NCBI GenBank assembly: GCA_017942005.1
Contig: JAGAVJ010000003.1
Location: 1-64,000 of the forward strand
Source of the DNA: Clostridia bacterium
GTDB taxonomy: Bacteria > Bacillota > Clostridia > Oscillospirales > CAG-272
Reading direction: 5' to 3'
DNA length: 64,000 bases
The notes below the pieces were generated by a model. That model worked only from the letters and a program-made list of their open reading frames with translations. It was not told where the DNA came from and did not search any database. Both the position numbers and the translations under genes were made by a program. Below are positions 31,726-39,903 of the stretch, one piece after another (the first letter of the stretch is position 1; every line of letters starts with the position of its first letter).

Positions 31726-33987
31726 ATGAATACCGCGCACAAGGTTCAAATTCCGGAACGCAAAGCGTTTTTAAGAGAACAAATCATAAAAATTCTGCCC
31801 GCACTTAACGGCAAATCCTTTCAGATGGTGCTTTCCTCCAATTTAAATGTTGCCGACTGCACACGGCAGACAGGATATGTCTGCATGGTCGACGATGTTT
31901 TGTATGTAATAGAAGCAGAGGCAGAAAAAGCACACTATCCCTTAAAGGATTTAACGGAATTTCATGCCAATTCCGGCATCGGTGAGGTTTCTTTGGAATG
32001 CCGGCATAAAGACCGTCTTCTCGTTTTGTGCCGCGGCGACATGTCACACCAGAGTGAATATGCCACCATTGCAAAACGACTGAACCATTACAGGGAAACA
32101 GGCCTTTGGGACCCCCAATACGACAAAACCTATAACCGCTACTGCCCGAAATGCGGCAGAAAGTACCGTCACGGTTCCAATATCTGCATGCACTGCGTCG
32201 ACAAAAAGAAAATGTTCGCACGCATCTGGGAAATTGCAAGTCCCTATAAATGGACGCTGTTTCTCTCCATTCTCCTCTTTTTGGTCATCACCGGATTAAA
32301 CATGATCAACCCGTACATCAACCGCGTGCTGGTGGACGACTACATTACGCCGCATGCCGTTGGTGCCTTTTCCGGGTTCTGTATGGTCATTCTTTCCATG
32401 CTGCTTCTGCATCTGGCAATCAAGGGCATCTCCATTTTCCGCGGTATGGCGCTGATTTCCGCCGGAAACAAGATCATCGTGCGTCTGCGGGAAATGGTCT
32501 TTGACAAGGTGCAGATGCTGTCCATCTCCAAAATTTCCAAGCGTACCGCCGGTGAAATCATGCAGCGCGTTACAGGCGACACCGCAGAAATTCAAAACTT
32601 TGTGGTATACCGTTTATCCGATATCATCGAGCAGTCGCTGATCTTTGTCGGCATTTCCATCATGCTGTTTGTGACCGACTGGAAGCTTGCACTGATGATT
32701 ATCCTGCCTATCCCGCTCATGTCCCTCTCCTTCCGTCTGTTCTGGAACTACATTAACAGAATCTATCACAGACAGTGGGTAATCGGTGCAAAGGCAAACA
32801 CCATTCTCCACGACATTTTCTCCGGAATCCGCGTCGTAAAGGCGTTTGGTATGGAGCATTTTGAAATGGAGAAATACGACCGCGTCACCTATGAGGAGTC
32901 GGAAATTTCCGCACGAAATGAAAAATTCTATTCCATTTTGAACCCTGTGGTCAACTTCTTCATGCAGTCCGGCGAATTCTTTCTGCTCTTCTACGTCGGA
33001 AACGCCATCCTGCACGGCGACATGACATTGGGTGAAATGACGCAGTTCTCCACATACGTCAGCATGCTGTATTCCGGTCCCGTCTTTCTGATTGCAAATT
33101 TACAGCGTCAGATGACCAGATTGTTTACCTCGGTGGTCAAGGTCTTCGATTTGCTGGATGAGGAAGTCGACATCAGTGATAGCACAGACGCAAAGAACAT
33201 CAAAATTGAAGGCAATATCTCTTTTGACAACGTGCATTTTGGCTATGACGATGCGACAGAAGTACTTAAGGGCATCAATCTTGATATCAAGCCCGGAGAA
33301 TTTATCGGCATTGTCGGTAAGTCCGGTGCAGGCAAATCCACTCTCATCAATCTGGTGATGCGTCTTTACGACGTTGAAGAAGGCGCCATAAGAATTGACG
33401 GTGAAGATATCCGCAGCATCTCACAGGAATGTCTGCGCTCACAAATCGGCGTCGTTTTGCAGGAAACGTTCCTCTTTACCGGCTCGATTTACGACAACAT
33501 CGCCTATGCAAAACCGGATGCTACACGGGAAGAAATCATCGCCGCCTCTAAAATTGCAGGTGCGCATACGTTCATTATGAAGCTTCCGGACAGCTACAAC
33601 ACCAAGGTCGGAGAACGAGGTCACACCCTTTCCGGCGGTGAGCGGCAGCGAATCTCCATTGCGCGCGCACTGCTTCATGACCCGCGCATTCTGATTCTTG
33701 ATGAAGCAACCGCATCTCTTGACACCGAAACCGAAAAGCAGATTCAGGACGCACTCCAGCAGCTGTCAAAGAATCGTACCACGCTTGCCATCGCGCACCG
33801 TCTTTCCACGCTGCGCAACGCAACGCGCCTGATTGTCATCGACAAGGGCAAAATTGCCGAGGTCGGCACACATGAGGAGTTGATCCGGATGCAGGGTATC
33901 TACTACAACCTCGTCATGGCACAGCGTCAAATGTCCAAAATGACGCATGACAATGATCGGGACGCAAAAAAACCTGCGGTATCTTAA
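31726..33987 (+). CDS. ABC exporter half-transporter with N-terminal zinc ribbon, subunit B
   Basis: 753 aa, same plan as subunit A: cytoplasmic extension (1-165) with zinc ribbon (RYCPKCGRKY and ICMHCVDKKK), six helices (about 170-440), ATPase with GKSGAGKST, LSGGERQRISIARALL, ILILDEATASLD and AHRLST. Both half-transporters retain a glutamate after Walker B, so both ATP sites may work. A TTG at 31720 has better spacing to AAAGGCGGTGA than the ATG at 31726; the true start is one of the two. Last gene of the operon. Confidence 0.9.
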   Translation: MNTAHKVQIPERKAFLREQIIKILPALNGKSFQMVLSSNLNVADCTRQTGYVCMVDDVLYVIEAEAEKAHYPLKDLTEFHANSGIGEVSLECRHKDRLLVLCRGDMSHQSEYATIAKRLNHYRETGLWDPQYDKTYNRYCPKCGRKYRHGSNICMHCVDKKKMFARIWEIASPYKWTLFLSILLFLVITGLNMINPYINRVLVDDYITPHAVGAFSGFCMVILSMLLLHLAIKGISIFRGMALISAGNKIIVRLREMVFDKVQMLSISKISKRTAGEIMQRVTGDTAEIQNFVVYRLSDIIEQSLIFVGISIMLFVTDWKLALMIILPIPLMSLSFRLFWNYINRIYHRQWVIGAKANTILHDIFSGIRVVKAFGMEHFEMEKYDRVTYEESEISARNEKFYSILNPVVNFFMQSGEFFLLFYVGNAILHGDMTLGEMTQFSTYVSMLYSGPVFLIANLQRQMTRLFTSVVKVFDLLDEEVDISDSTDAKNIKIEGNISFDNVHFGYDDATEVLKGINLDIKPGEFIGIVGKSGAGKSTLINLVMRLYDVEEGAIRIDGEDIRSISQECLRSQIGVVLQETFLFTGSIYDNIAYAKPDATREEIIAASKIAGAHTFIMKLPDSYNTKVGERGHTLSGGERQRISIARALLHDPRILILDEATASLDTETEKQIQDALQQLSKNRTTLAIAHRLSTLRNATRLIVIDKGKIAEVGTHEELIRMQGIYYNLVMAQRQMSKMTHDNDRDAKKPAVS

Positions 33988-34000
33988 AATTACAGATTAA

Positions 34001-34093
34001 CGTGAGTTCGATGAGGAGATGCTTTTTGAAAAAAGCACCTCCTCAAACTCCACCGCAAAAACTTTTCTTAATGAAAATTCATCAAACTCACAT
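34001..34093. repeat. Minimal MITE-like element (copy 11) with target-site duplication
   Basis: 93 bp. Ends CGTGAGTTCGATG and CATCAAACTCACAT are inverted repeats. Flanks CAGATTAA (33993-34000) and CAGGTTAA (34094-34101) differ at one base. Inside is a single hairpin GAGGAGATGCTTTTT with GCACCTCCTC, then AAACTCCACCGCAAAAACTT. Confidence 0.82.
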
Positions 34094-34108
34094 CAGGTTA
34101 AAAATCTG

Positions 34109-34137
34109 GGCTGCTGTGCGCGGAATGCAGCAGCCCA
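34109..34137. terminator. GGGCTGCTG hairpin after the ABC operon
   Basis: GGGCTGCTG (34109-34117) pairs with CAGCAGCCC (34129-34137). No T tract follows, so it is either a weak or a processed terminator of the shared hairpin family. Confidence 0.5.
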
Positions 34138-34186
34138 TCTTACATAAGGAACACTTCCCCGCCTGCGGGCGCGTCACAACGTTACA

Positions 34187-34320
34187 TAGAGAGGAAAGCT
34201 TCGCTTGCGCGAAGGTATAAGTCTGAAAATAAAATTTTCAGACTGTGTTTTGTGGCTTACGCCACAACTCCACATTAGAAAGGAAATAACTTTTACAAAG
34301 TAAAAGTTATGGTCATAATC
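34187..34320 (+). promoter_or_regulatory. Double hairpin leader of the TrmH-type gene
   Basis: Two modules in tandem. First: AGAGAGGAAA, hairpin CTTCGCTTGCGCGAAG (34199-34214), then a GTCTGAAAAT/ATTTTCAGAC stem (34221-34243). Second: TTGTGGCttacGCCACAA (34250-34267), AACTCCACATTAGAAAGGAA, perfect 11-bp hairpin ATAACTTTTAC/GTAAAAGTTAT (34286-34310), GGTCATAATC, ATG. It closely matches the leaders at 24.6 and 56.3 kb. Confidence 0.72.
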
Positions 34321-35196
34321 ATGAGTATGGAAAGCAATACAAAAAAAGAATCAAGTAAATTTATCGACAGTAATCTTATGGAAGGCATGGTCTCCGTCCG
34401 CGCAGTGCTGGACGGCATGGCTGCGAAAACCTCCGACCGCCGCATCATAGAGATATTCTTATCTGAGGAACGTGTGCATAAGATGGAACGGGAATATGCA
34501 TGGCTCTGTCATCGCGGCGAGGAATACGGTTTCCCGGTCACGCTCTGCCCGCCTGCGGAAATCGACGCACGCTGTATCGGAAATACGCACGGCGGCATTG
34601 CAGCACAGTGTACAGCGCGGACAATTCCGCCACTGTCAGCAGCTGCTGTTTCGGCTGCCAATGCCGCTTCAAACGCAGCAGAAACCAAAACCGCAGAAAA
34701 TACAGAACAGACAGCGAAAAATCCGTTTTCGGAAAACGGATTTTATGTCATGATAGAAGGCATTGAGGATCCGTACAACTTCGGTTATGCAATGCGCTCT
34801 CTTTATGCCGCGGGAGTGGACGGCGTGATTCTTCCGCCGCGCAACTGGATGAGCGCCGCAGGTGTAGTCTGCCGTGCATCTGCCGGCGCGTCGGAACGCT
34901 TTTCCATGTGGTGTGCGGAAAGCAGCATGGATGCGGTACACATCTTTCGCCGACTCGGCTATCAAATTGTATGTGCAGACATGGAGCATTCCGTCTCCAT
35001 GTACGACGCTGACCTGCGCCGTCCTCTGCTGTTAATCGTCGGCGGTGAAAAGCGCGGCATTTCCCGTGCGGTTCTTGATCTTGCAGACACGGTAGTTCGG
35101 CTTGACTACGGAAGACCGTTTGAAGGCGCACTGTCCGCAGCATCCGCAGCATCGATTTTAGCGTTTGAGGTATACAGGCAAAACCGTGGAAGATGA
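34321..35196 (+). CDS. SpoU/TrmH-family RNA 2'-O-methyltransferase
   Basis: 291 aa. The SPOUT knot motifs are clear: IEGIEDPYNFGYAMRSLYAAG (motif 1), LLLIVGGEKRGISRAVLDLAD (motif 2), EGALSAASAASILAFEVYR (motif 3, with LS rather than the usual LNVS). It methylates ribose in rRNA or tRNA using SAM. The N-terminal substrate domain is joined by an Ala/Thr/Glu-rich linker (SAAAVSAANAASNAAETKTA) of low complexity. The ATG at 34309 belongs to the leader GGTCAT motif; I prefer ATG 34321. Confidence 0.88.
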   Translation: MSMESNTKKESSKFIDSNLMEGMVSVRAVLDGMAAKTSDRRIIEIFLSEERVHKMEREYAWLCHRGEEYGFPVTLCPPAEIDARCIGNTHGGIAAQCTARTIPPLSAAAVSAANAASNAAETKTAENTEQTAKNPFSENGFYVMIEGIEDPYNFGYAMRSLYAAGVDGVILPPRNWMSAAGVVCRASAGASERFSMWCAESSMDAVHIFRRLGYQIVCADMEHSVSMYDADLRRPLLLIVGGEKRGISRAVLDLADTVVRLDYGRPFEGALSAASAASILAFEVYRQNRGR

Positions 35197-35237
35197 GTGA
35201 TTCAGGCATCGCTTCAGACATTATGCAGAGAATTTTT

Positions 35238-35280
35238 TGGGACTGCTGCTCTTTTCGTGCAGCAATCCCATTTCTGTTTT
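35238..35280. terminator. Terminator between converging TrmH-type and CD3324 genes
   Basis: TGGGACTGCTGC pairs with GCAGCAATCCCA around TCTTTTCGT, flanked by TTTTTT on the left and TTTCTGTTTT on the right; works both ways. Confidence 0.75.
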
Positions 35281-35281
35281 A

Positions 35282-36052
35282 TCAAACAAAATATTCTGCA
35301 TACTCTGCCTTGCATGCGTCGTATTCGTGCTTTTCCGTGATCCACAGGATCACATCATGTGTTTTGATACCAAGGCGTGTGTATGCCTCAAAACGGTGGT
35401 TGCCGTCATTCAGTTCAAACGCCCCCTCTTTGTGTGCATCATCCATAAAATAGTGTACGATCAGCGGCGGCAGGTCCGCACCGCTTTTGATAATTTCTTC
35501 AAGTTCGGCGACATGTTTGTAAAACCATTCCCGTTCTACCCGCCACTTCATATTCTCCTCAGGACCGCAGCAGCGGCAAAACAGGGACAACGGCATCCGG
35601 ACAGGGCCGAGATAGTACCGGTCAACAATCTTCAAGCCCTCCGAAAACGGCTGGTTGTGACCGTCCGACAACAGGTACAGATGCACCCATTCCTCAAGCC
35701 TTCCTGCTTCTGCATATTCCCTTGCCGATATGCACGTGTCCTGATACTTTAGAATCGGTTCTTCTTTTTTTACATGCACGATTGGTTCCTCCTTTTTTGC
35801 ATAGATAATTTTCCTTACGGATTCTGTGGAGAGAAAGTAGGCATCTGCCAAATCCTCTATGCGTTCCCCGCATCGGAACTTCTCCCGAATATCGCAGTTG
35901 CGTTCCATAAGATACTGTCTATAGCCGGAAGTCTCCCCCCAAGACCGCTTCCGGTCTGCGGATGGGATATAGACAAGCCTGCCGGAAACATATTTCTGAA
36001 TTTCTCGCAGCAGCTCCGGCGGGAACAGTGTTTTTCCGTTTTCGTACTTCAA
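35282..36052 (-). CDS. CD3324-type domain fused to a ParB-like nuclease-fold domain
   Basis: 256 aa. The N-terminal 95 residues (KYENGKTLFPPELLREIQKY, KRSWGETSGYR, ERNCDIREKFRCGERIEDLA, STESVRKIIY) match the short CD3324 family with a helix-turn-helix end. A repeated linker (KKEEPIVHVKKEEPIL) joins it to a domain with ELNDGNHRFEAYTRLGIKTHDVILWIT, the D-G-x-H-R signature of ParB-like sulfiredoxin-fold proteins. I chose TTG 36052: GGAGAGGGGGG sits 7 nt upstream and stand-alone family members start at MKYEN. ATG 36115 would add 21 residues without support. Role unknown, possibly a DNA- or nucleotide-acting regulator. Confidence 0.75.
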   Translation of the reverse strand: MKYENGKTLFPPELLREIQKYVSGRLVYIPSADRKRSWGETSGYRQYLMERNCDIREKFRCGERIEDLADAYFLSTESVRKIIYAKKEEPIVHVKKEEPILKYQDTCISAREYAEAGRLEEWVHLYLLSDGHNQPFSEGLKIVDRYYLGPVRMPLSLFCRCCGPEENMKWRVEREWFYKHVAELEEIIKSGADLPPLIVHYFMDDAHKEGAFELNDGNHRFEAYTRLGIKTHDVILWITEKHEYDACKAEYAEYFV

Positions 36053-36253
36053 GTGGTTCCCCCCTCTCCCTGCTTCTTTCACGATCATTCTGACCGTCCC
36101 CGTCCCAGTCTCCATGCATCTATTTTACCAGAAAAACCGCGCCGATTCTATACCGAAAACAGGTATAGATGTTTTTTACCCATTTCTCTGCTCCCTGCAT
36201 GCAAATCGTGCAGCATAACAGCAATACACAGCGCTCACGATCTCAAAACGCCT

Positions 36254-37960
36254 TTATCCGATATATGCAACCGTATCTTCCCCACGGTCGGAATGGTTGC
36301 CGCAAACCGTCACATCTTCACAATTGACACAGGCGATATCAAAGTTTGCATATGCTGCCACATTGTCCCTTGGCGCATAGCAGCAGTTTGTGAATTGGTT
36401 GTCCTCAATGCGGACATGCTTTGCAGAGGAGACGAAAATCGCACTCTGCGGAATATCGATAAAACGGTTATTATGGATGTACAGATTCTCATGCACGCCG
36501 GCGGGGTACTCCGAAGTATTGCCGTCGTGACATGCCTTGAAGATGATCGCTCCCTGATTTGCCCCACTGTCAATATGCGCACAGTATTCGATGACATTGT
36601 TCCGAATCTCCACATTTTTGCACGGTCCGACCTCCCACCAGACACGGATATCGGGCGCGAACAGCAATGCCGCCAGCGACATCCCGTAGATATAGCTGTT
36701 TTCGATCAAGACATTCTGTGTCTGTACCAGGAATCCTCTTGCGCGGGTATTGCGCACACAGCAGCTGTCAATGTGCAAAGATGCAAAATATTCCGCATTT
36801 GCAAGCGTATCTCCGACAGAAAGCGTTCCGCGGACATCTTTGTAAACCGCGTTGTTTTCCGCATCGACCGATTCCACAACAAAGGAGCCCTTCTTTAAAA
36901 ACGTATCGGAATCATACACATAAATGGTGTCGCCCGGTACGGCCCAGCCATCGGGCAGCGGATGTACTTCATGATGCCGGGGACAGATCATTTTCATCGT
37001 GCGGTGCTCCTCATCCAGCGTATGAATGCCGCCGGCAGTGCCGTGGATGTTCAGCGTATCGTCACCCATGCCCTCCATATTGCAGTGCCGCAGAACGAGT
37101 GATCCTGCAAGTCCCAGCGCATGGATACCGTCCGCATTTGCTGCCTTTAAGCGGGTAGAACCGTCCGGCACTCGGATGCAGAAATTGTCAAACACAAAAT
37201 CGCGGCTGCGCGGACGGATGGTTGCGCCAAAGCTTGCGGCAGAATAGATTACAATATCTTTTAACGTCACACGCTCGCAGGAGAGAAAATTGAAAATAGA
37301 ATTGCCATAGATTTCATACCGAATATTGATTCTGTGCCCGATATGCAGCTTATCGCTGATTCTGCCAAGCTTCATACGCACGGTCTGCGCGCCTATCACG
37401 TCATAATCAAGACCGACAAGGCGTGTTTTTTTGCTTCCGTCGGGAAGCGTCACCGTCGTTTCTGTCGGGGTATTGTGGTAAGTGGCGAGCGCATAATCGG
37501 GAGAGCCCTTTTCATCAAAGCTGTTCGTGCCGCAAAAGTGCTCAAATCCAGTGACCGGGAACGCATCGTCAATGCGCATATCCGCTGTTCCGTTTGCATC
37601 GTCAATGGCAGTAATCGTTCCCGCGGCGCCGATGGGATGATCGGTATCAAAAAACAGGTTGGAAATACAAAGGTCTTTGCAGTGTGCAAAATGGAAGGCG
37701 TCATTGTTTTCGCAGATGAGCCCCGTGCCGTCAAAGTGTGTCACAAGGGTGGCGCTGTTTCCGTGGATGTGCAGGTGTACCGCTCCCTGTATCAAAATGG
37801 GGCGGCTGATGTAATATGTTCCTTTTTTAAAGTGAACATGCACCGGTGTTTCGCCGTCATACCGGATCGCGTCAAAAACAGACTGCAGCGCATCTGCCAT
37901 ATCGTTTCCCGTATCCGGGAAAATACCTGCGTCCTGTAACCACAGGGGTGTCGTATTCAT
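36254..37960 (-). CDS. Right-handed beta-helix glycosidase, GH110-like (alpha-1,3-galactosidase B type)
   Basis: 568 aa, no signal peptide. It opens like pectate-lyase-fold enzymes (FPDTGNDMADALQSVFDAI, KKGTYYISRPI) and contains AANADGIHALG, HCNMEGMGDDTLNIHG, NTRARGFLVQTQNVLIENS and WWEVGPCKNVEIRNNVIE, which I recall as the GH110 pattern; the paired Asp in GMGDD is the best catalytic candidate. GH110 enzymes cut alpha-1,3-galactose from host glycans such as blood group B. Related beta-helix lyases remain possible. It has its own promoter and a hairpin in the ribosome-site/start interval. Confidence 0.7.
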   Translation of the reverse strand: MNTTPLWLQDAGIFPDTGNDMADALQSVFDAIRYDGETPVHVHFKKGTYYISRPILIQGAVHLHIHGNSATLVTHFDGTGLICENNDAFHFAHCKDLCISNLFFDTDHPIGAAGTITAIDDANGTADMRIDDAFPVTGFEHFCGTNSFDEKGSPDYALATYHNTPTETTVTLPDGSKKTRLVGLDYDVIGAQTVRMKLGRISDKLHIGHRINIRYEIYGNSIFNFLSCERVTLKDIVIYSAASFGATIRPRSRDFVFDNFCIRVPDGSTRLKAANADGIHALGLAGSLVLRHCNMEGMGDDTLNIHGTAGGIHTLDEEHRTMKMICPRHHEVHPLPDGWAVPGDTIYVYDSDTFLKKGSFVVESVDAENNAVYKDVRGTLSVGDTLANAEYFASLHIDSCCVRNTRARGFLVQTQNVLIENSYIYGMSLAALLFAPDIRVWWEVGPCKNVEIRNNVIEYCAHIDSGANQGAIIFKACHDGNTSEYPAGVHENLYIHNNRFIDIPQSAIFVSSAKHVRIEDNQFTNCCYAPRDNVAAYANFDIACVNCEDVTVCGNHSDRGEDTVAYIG

Positions 37961-38013
37961 AAAAGCAAACCTCGCTTTTGCATGGTACCTTTACGCAAAA
38001 GCTTCCTTTCCAA
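37961..38013 (-). promoter_or_regulatory. Hairpin in the GH110-like gene leader
   Basis: Minus strand: GGAAAGGAAG, GCTTTTGC/GCAAAAGC stem (37974-37981 with 37995-38002), then GAGGTTTGCTTTT and ATG. A second, closer ribosome site (CGAGGTTTG) follows the stem. The GGTCAT motif is missing. Confidence 0.5.
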
Positions 38014-38052
38014 TGAAATTTTTGGGTGGCTGTCAATCATCGCTATGCGACT

Positions 38053-38081
38053 ATTATAGCATTGAAAGAGCAGAAATGCAA
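38053..38081 (-). promoter_or_regulatory. Promoter of the GH110-like gene
   Basis: TTGCAT (38076-38081, minus strand), 17-nt spacer, TATAAT (38053-38058). Confidence 0.75.
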
Positions 38082-38113
38082 GGGAAAATCTAAAATCGGC
38101 GGAATTATTTTCA

Positions 38114-38285
38114 ACGTAAGTTCGATAGAATTCTCGGGGAAAACGTTATATGTATCAATCAAATCAAAACTGTACGTTTTTTGCTTGATTGATACATATT
38201 TTACTGGTTTCTCTATTTAAAAGTTTTTGCGGTGGAGTTTGAGGAGGTGCTTTTTTCAAAAAGCATCTCCTCATCGAACTCACGT
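38114..38285. repeat. MITE-like element with internal palindrome (copy 12)
   Basis: Ends ACGTAAGTTCGAT and ATCGAACTCACGT are near-perfect inverted repeats. It holds one family hairpin in reverse orientation (GAGGAGGTGCTTTTTT with GCATCTCCTC, 38241-38273) and, in place of the second, a 14-bp palindrome TATGTATCAATCAA (38149-38162) / TTGATTGATACATA (38185-38198). Flanks TTTTCAA and TTTTTTAA are a weak target-duplication candidate. Confidence 0.75.
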
Positions 38286-38417
38286 TTTTTAAGCCAGAAG
38301 CAGCACAAAGCAAAGCCTGCGGCATGCTTTCGTCCTCACAATGCTTTTTCGTAGTTCTTATATGAAGAATTTTCGCCGGTGTTCACCATTCTTAAATAAA
38401 AGGTTCAATTATTTCCC

Positions 38418-38446
38418 TTGATTTTCCACAGAAAATATGCTACACT
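38418..38446 (+). promoter_or_regulatory. Promoter of the polysaccharide deacetylase gene
   Basis: TTGATT (38418-38423), 17-nt spacer, TACACT (38441-38446). In the 38286-38417 stretch before it I see nothing else. Confidence 0.7.
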
Positions 38447-38519
38447 ATGTTCAATAAGAGATATCGCCCTGCCATTGCCTTGTCTTAAAATCATCCGGTT
38501 TGAAAGGAATTCGCCCAAA

Positions 38520-39812
38520 ATGAAGTCCCGCTTCTCCTTAAATCACCCACCCCGTACTTCTTCCACCTTCTGTTTCCGCCATGTCATATCCGTTTGTGCT
38601 TTGATGCTCTTTGTGTTTTTGTGTCTGCCGCAGATCGTATCCTGCCGCGGGCAAACACCGCATGACACTGCAGCGGTGGACACCGCAGTGGTGGACAGCA
38701 TAACGGTATCACCTCCCCAAACGTCCGACACAGAACCGTCTGATATCGAAAGCACTGCACCAGATACATCTGCACCAGATACATCCAAATCGGAAACATC
38801 CGAACCAGAGATATCTGAAACGAATGCATCCGATAGAAAGGAAACAACGCCAATAGAGGCAATCTCTACCGCTGCGGACACGGAAACCGGGGATTTGCCT
38901 GTACAACCCGATTCCCGCATCCGCATTCCCAAGCTGCGCGGCATGACGCTTGCAGAAGCGAAAGCCGTTCTCATAGAATCAGGTCTGACATACGAGGTAA
39001 CAGAAGAATATTCCGCACAGGCAGCAGCAGGTACGGTTCTGCGTGCACAGTTCTGGGGAAAAGTAGAGGAAGACTGTTACCGTGTCAACGGGGAACATCC
39101 TATTGCGCTGACGGTCAGTAAAAAAAATCATCAAAAGAGCAATGTGACAGCAGTGGACGAAAAGCGCATATATCTCACCTTTGACGACGGTCCCTGCCAG
39201 GGGACAGACACCGTACTTGACATTTTAGAGGAATATGGTATCCACGCAACCTTTTTTACGCTTGGCACTTATGCAAACATCTATCCGGAACGCATTCGTG
39301 CCATCCGGGACGGCGGACACCTGCTCGGCTGTCATTCCTATTCCCACGACTATGAGAGCCTGTATGCATCGGCAGACGCCGCACTTGCGGAAATCGCACA
39401 ATGGAAAGAAACCGTGGAAAAGGCGCTCAACGAACCGGTAGATGACGACATTGTCTTTCGCTTTCCCGGCGGTACAACCACCTATTATCTGGACGACAAC
39501 CGTTTTGAGGAAATTTTCTGGGCGATTACAGACGCAGGCTACCGTTCGTTTGACTGGACGTTTGCCGACAACGACCGTTATTTGAAGGGCAAACCGGAAG
39601 ATCAGCCGATTGAAGAATTTTTAAAAGCTTCAACCCTCTCCTCTCTCAAAAACTGTGCCGCCGCTCCCGCATGGCCGAAAATCATGCTGATGCACGATAC
39701 CTCCCCAGAAACCATTTCCATCCTGCCGTGGATCATCGAAACACTACAGGAAGAAGGCTACACCTTCGGCACTCTGGATGAACTGGACGGGTACTGGATC
39801 GCTCATAAATGA
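38520..39812 (+). CDS. PASTA-domain polysaccharide deacetylase lipoprotein
   Basis: 430 aa. Signal sequence with lipobox QIVSC (Cys 42), then a Ser/Thr/Asp/Glu-rich spacer with repeated APDTS and SETSEP units, one PASTA domain (IPKLRGMTLAEAKAVLIESG to about residue 205) and a NodB-type deacetylase domain: TFDDGP (metal and catalytic Asp), HSYSHD (metal His pair) and RFPGGT. PASTA domains bind uncrosslinked peptidoglycan, so the enzyme probably deacetylates cell-wall GlcNAc or MurNAc outside the cell. GAAAGGAATTC precedes the ATG. Confidence 0.92.
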   Translation: MKSRFSLNHPPRTSSTFCFRHVISVCALMLFVFLCLPQIVSCRGQTPHDTAAVDTAVVDSITVSPPQTSDTEPSDIESTAPDTSAPDTSKSETSEPEISETNASDRKETTPIEAISTAADTETGDLPVQPDSRIRIPKLRGMTLAEAKAVLIESGLTYEVTEEYSAQAAAGTVLRAQFWGKVEEDCYRVNGEHPIALTVSKKNHQKSNVTAVDEKRIYLTFDDGPCQGTDTVLDILEEYGIHATFFTLGTYANIYPERIRAIRDGGHLLGCHSYSHDYESLYASADAALAEIAQWKETVEKALNEPVDDDIVFRFPGGTTTYYLDDNRFEEIFWAITDAGYRSFDWTFADNDRYLKGKPEDQPIEEFLKASTLSSLKNCAAAPAWPKIMLMHDTSPETISILPWIIETLQEEGYTFGTLDELDGYWIAHK

Positions 39813-39824
39813 GCAGAAGAGAAC

Positions 39825-39881
39825 GATGAGGAGGTGCTTTTTGAAAAAAGCACCTCCTCAAACTCCTCTGTAAAAACTTTT
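39825..39881. repeat. Intergenic hairpin repeat, copy 13
   Basis: GATGAGGAGGTGCTTTTT / AAAAAAGCACCTCCTC perfect stem followed by AAACTCCTCTGTAAAAACTTT, between converging genes. Terminal inverted repeats are absent. Confidence 0.78.
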
Positions 39882-39903
39882 CACGAATATTAGTTTTTGC
39901 GCG

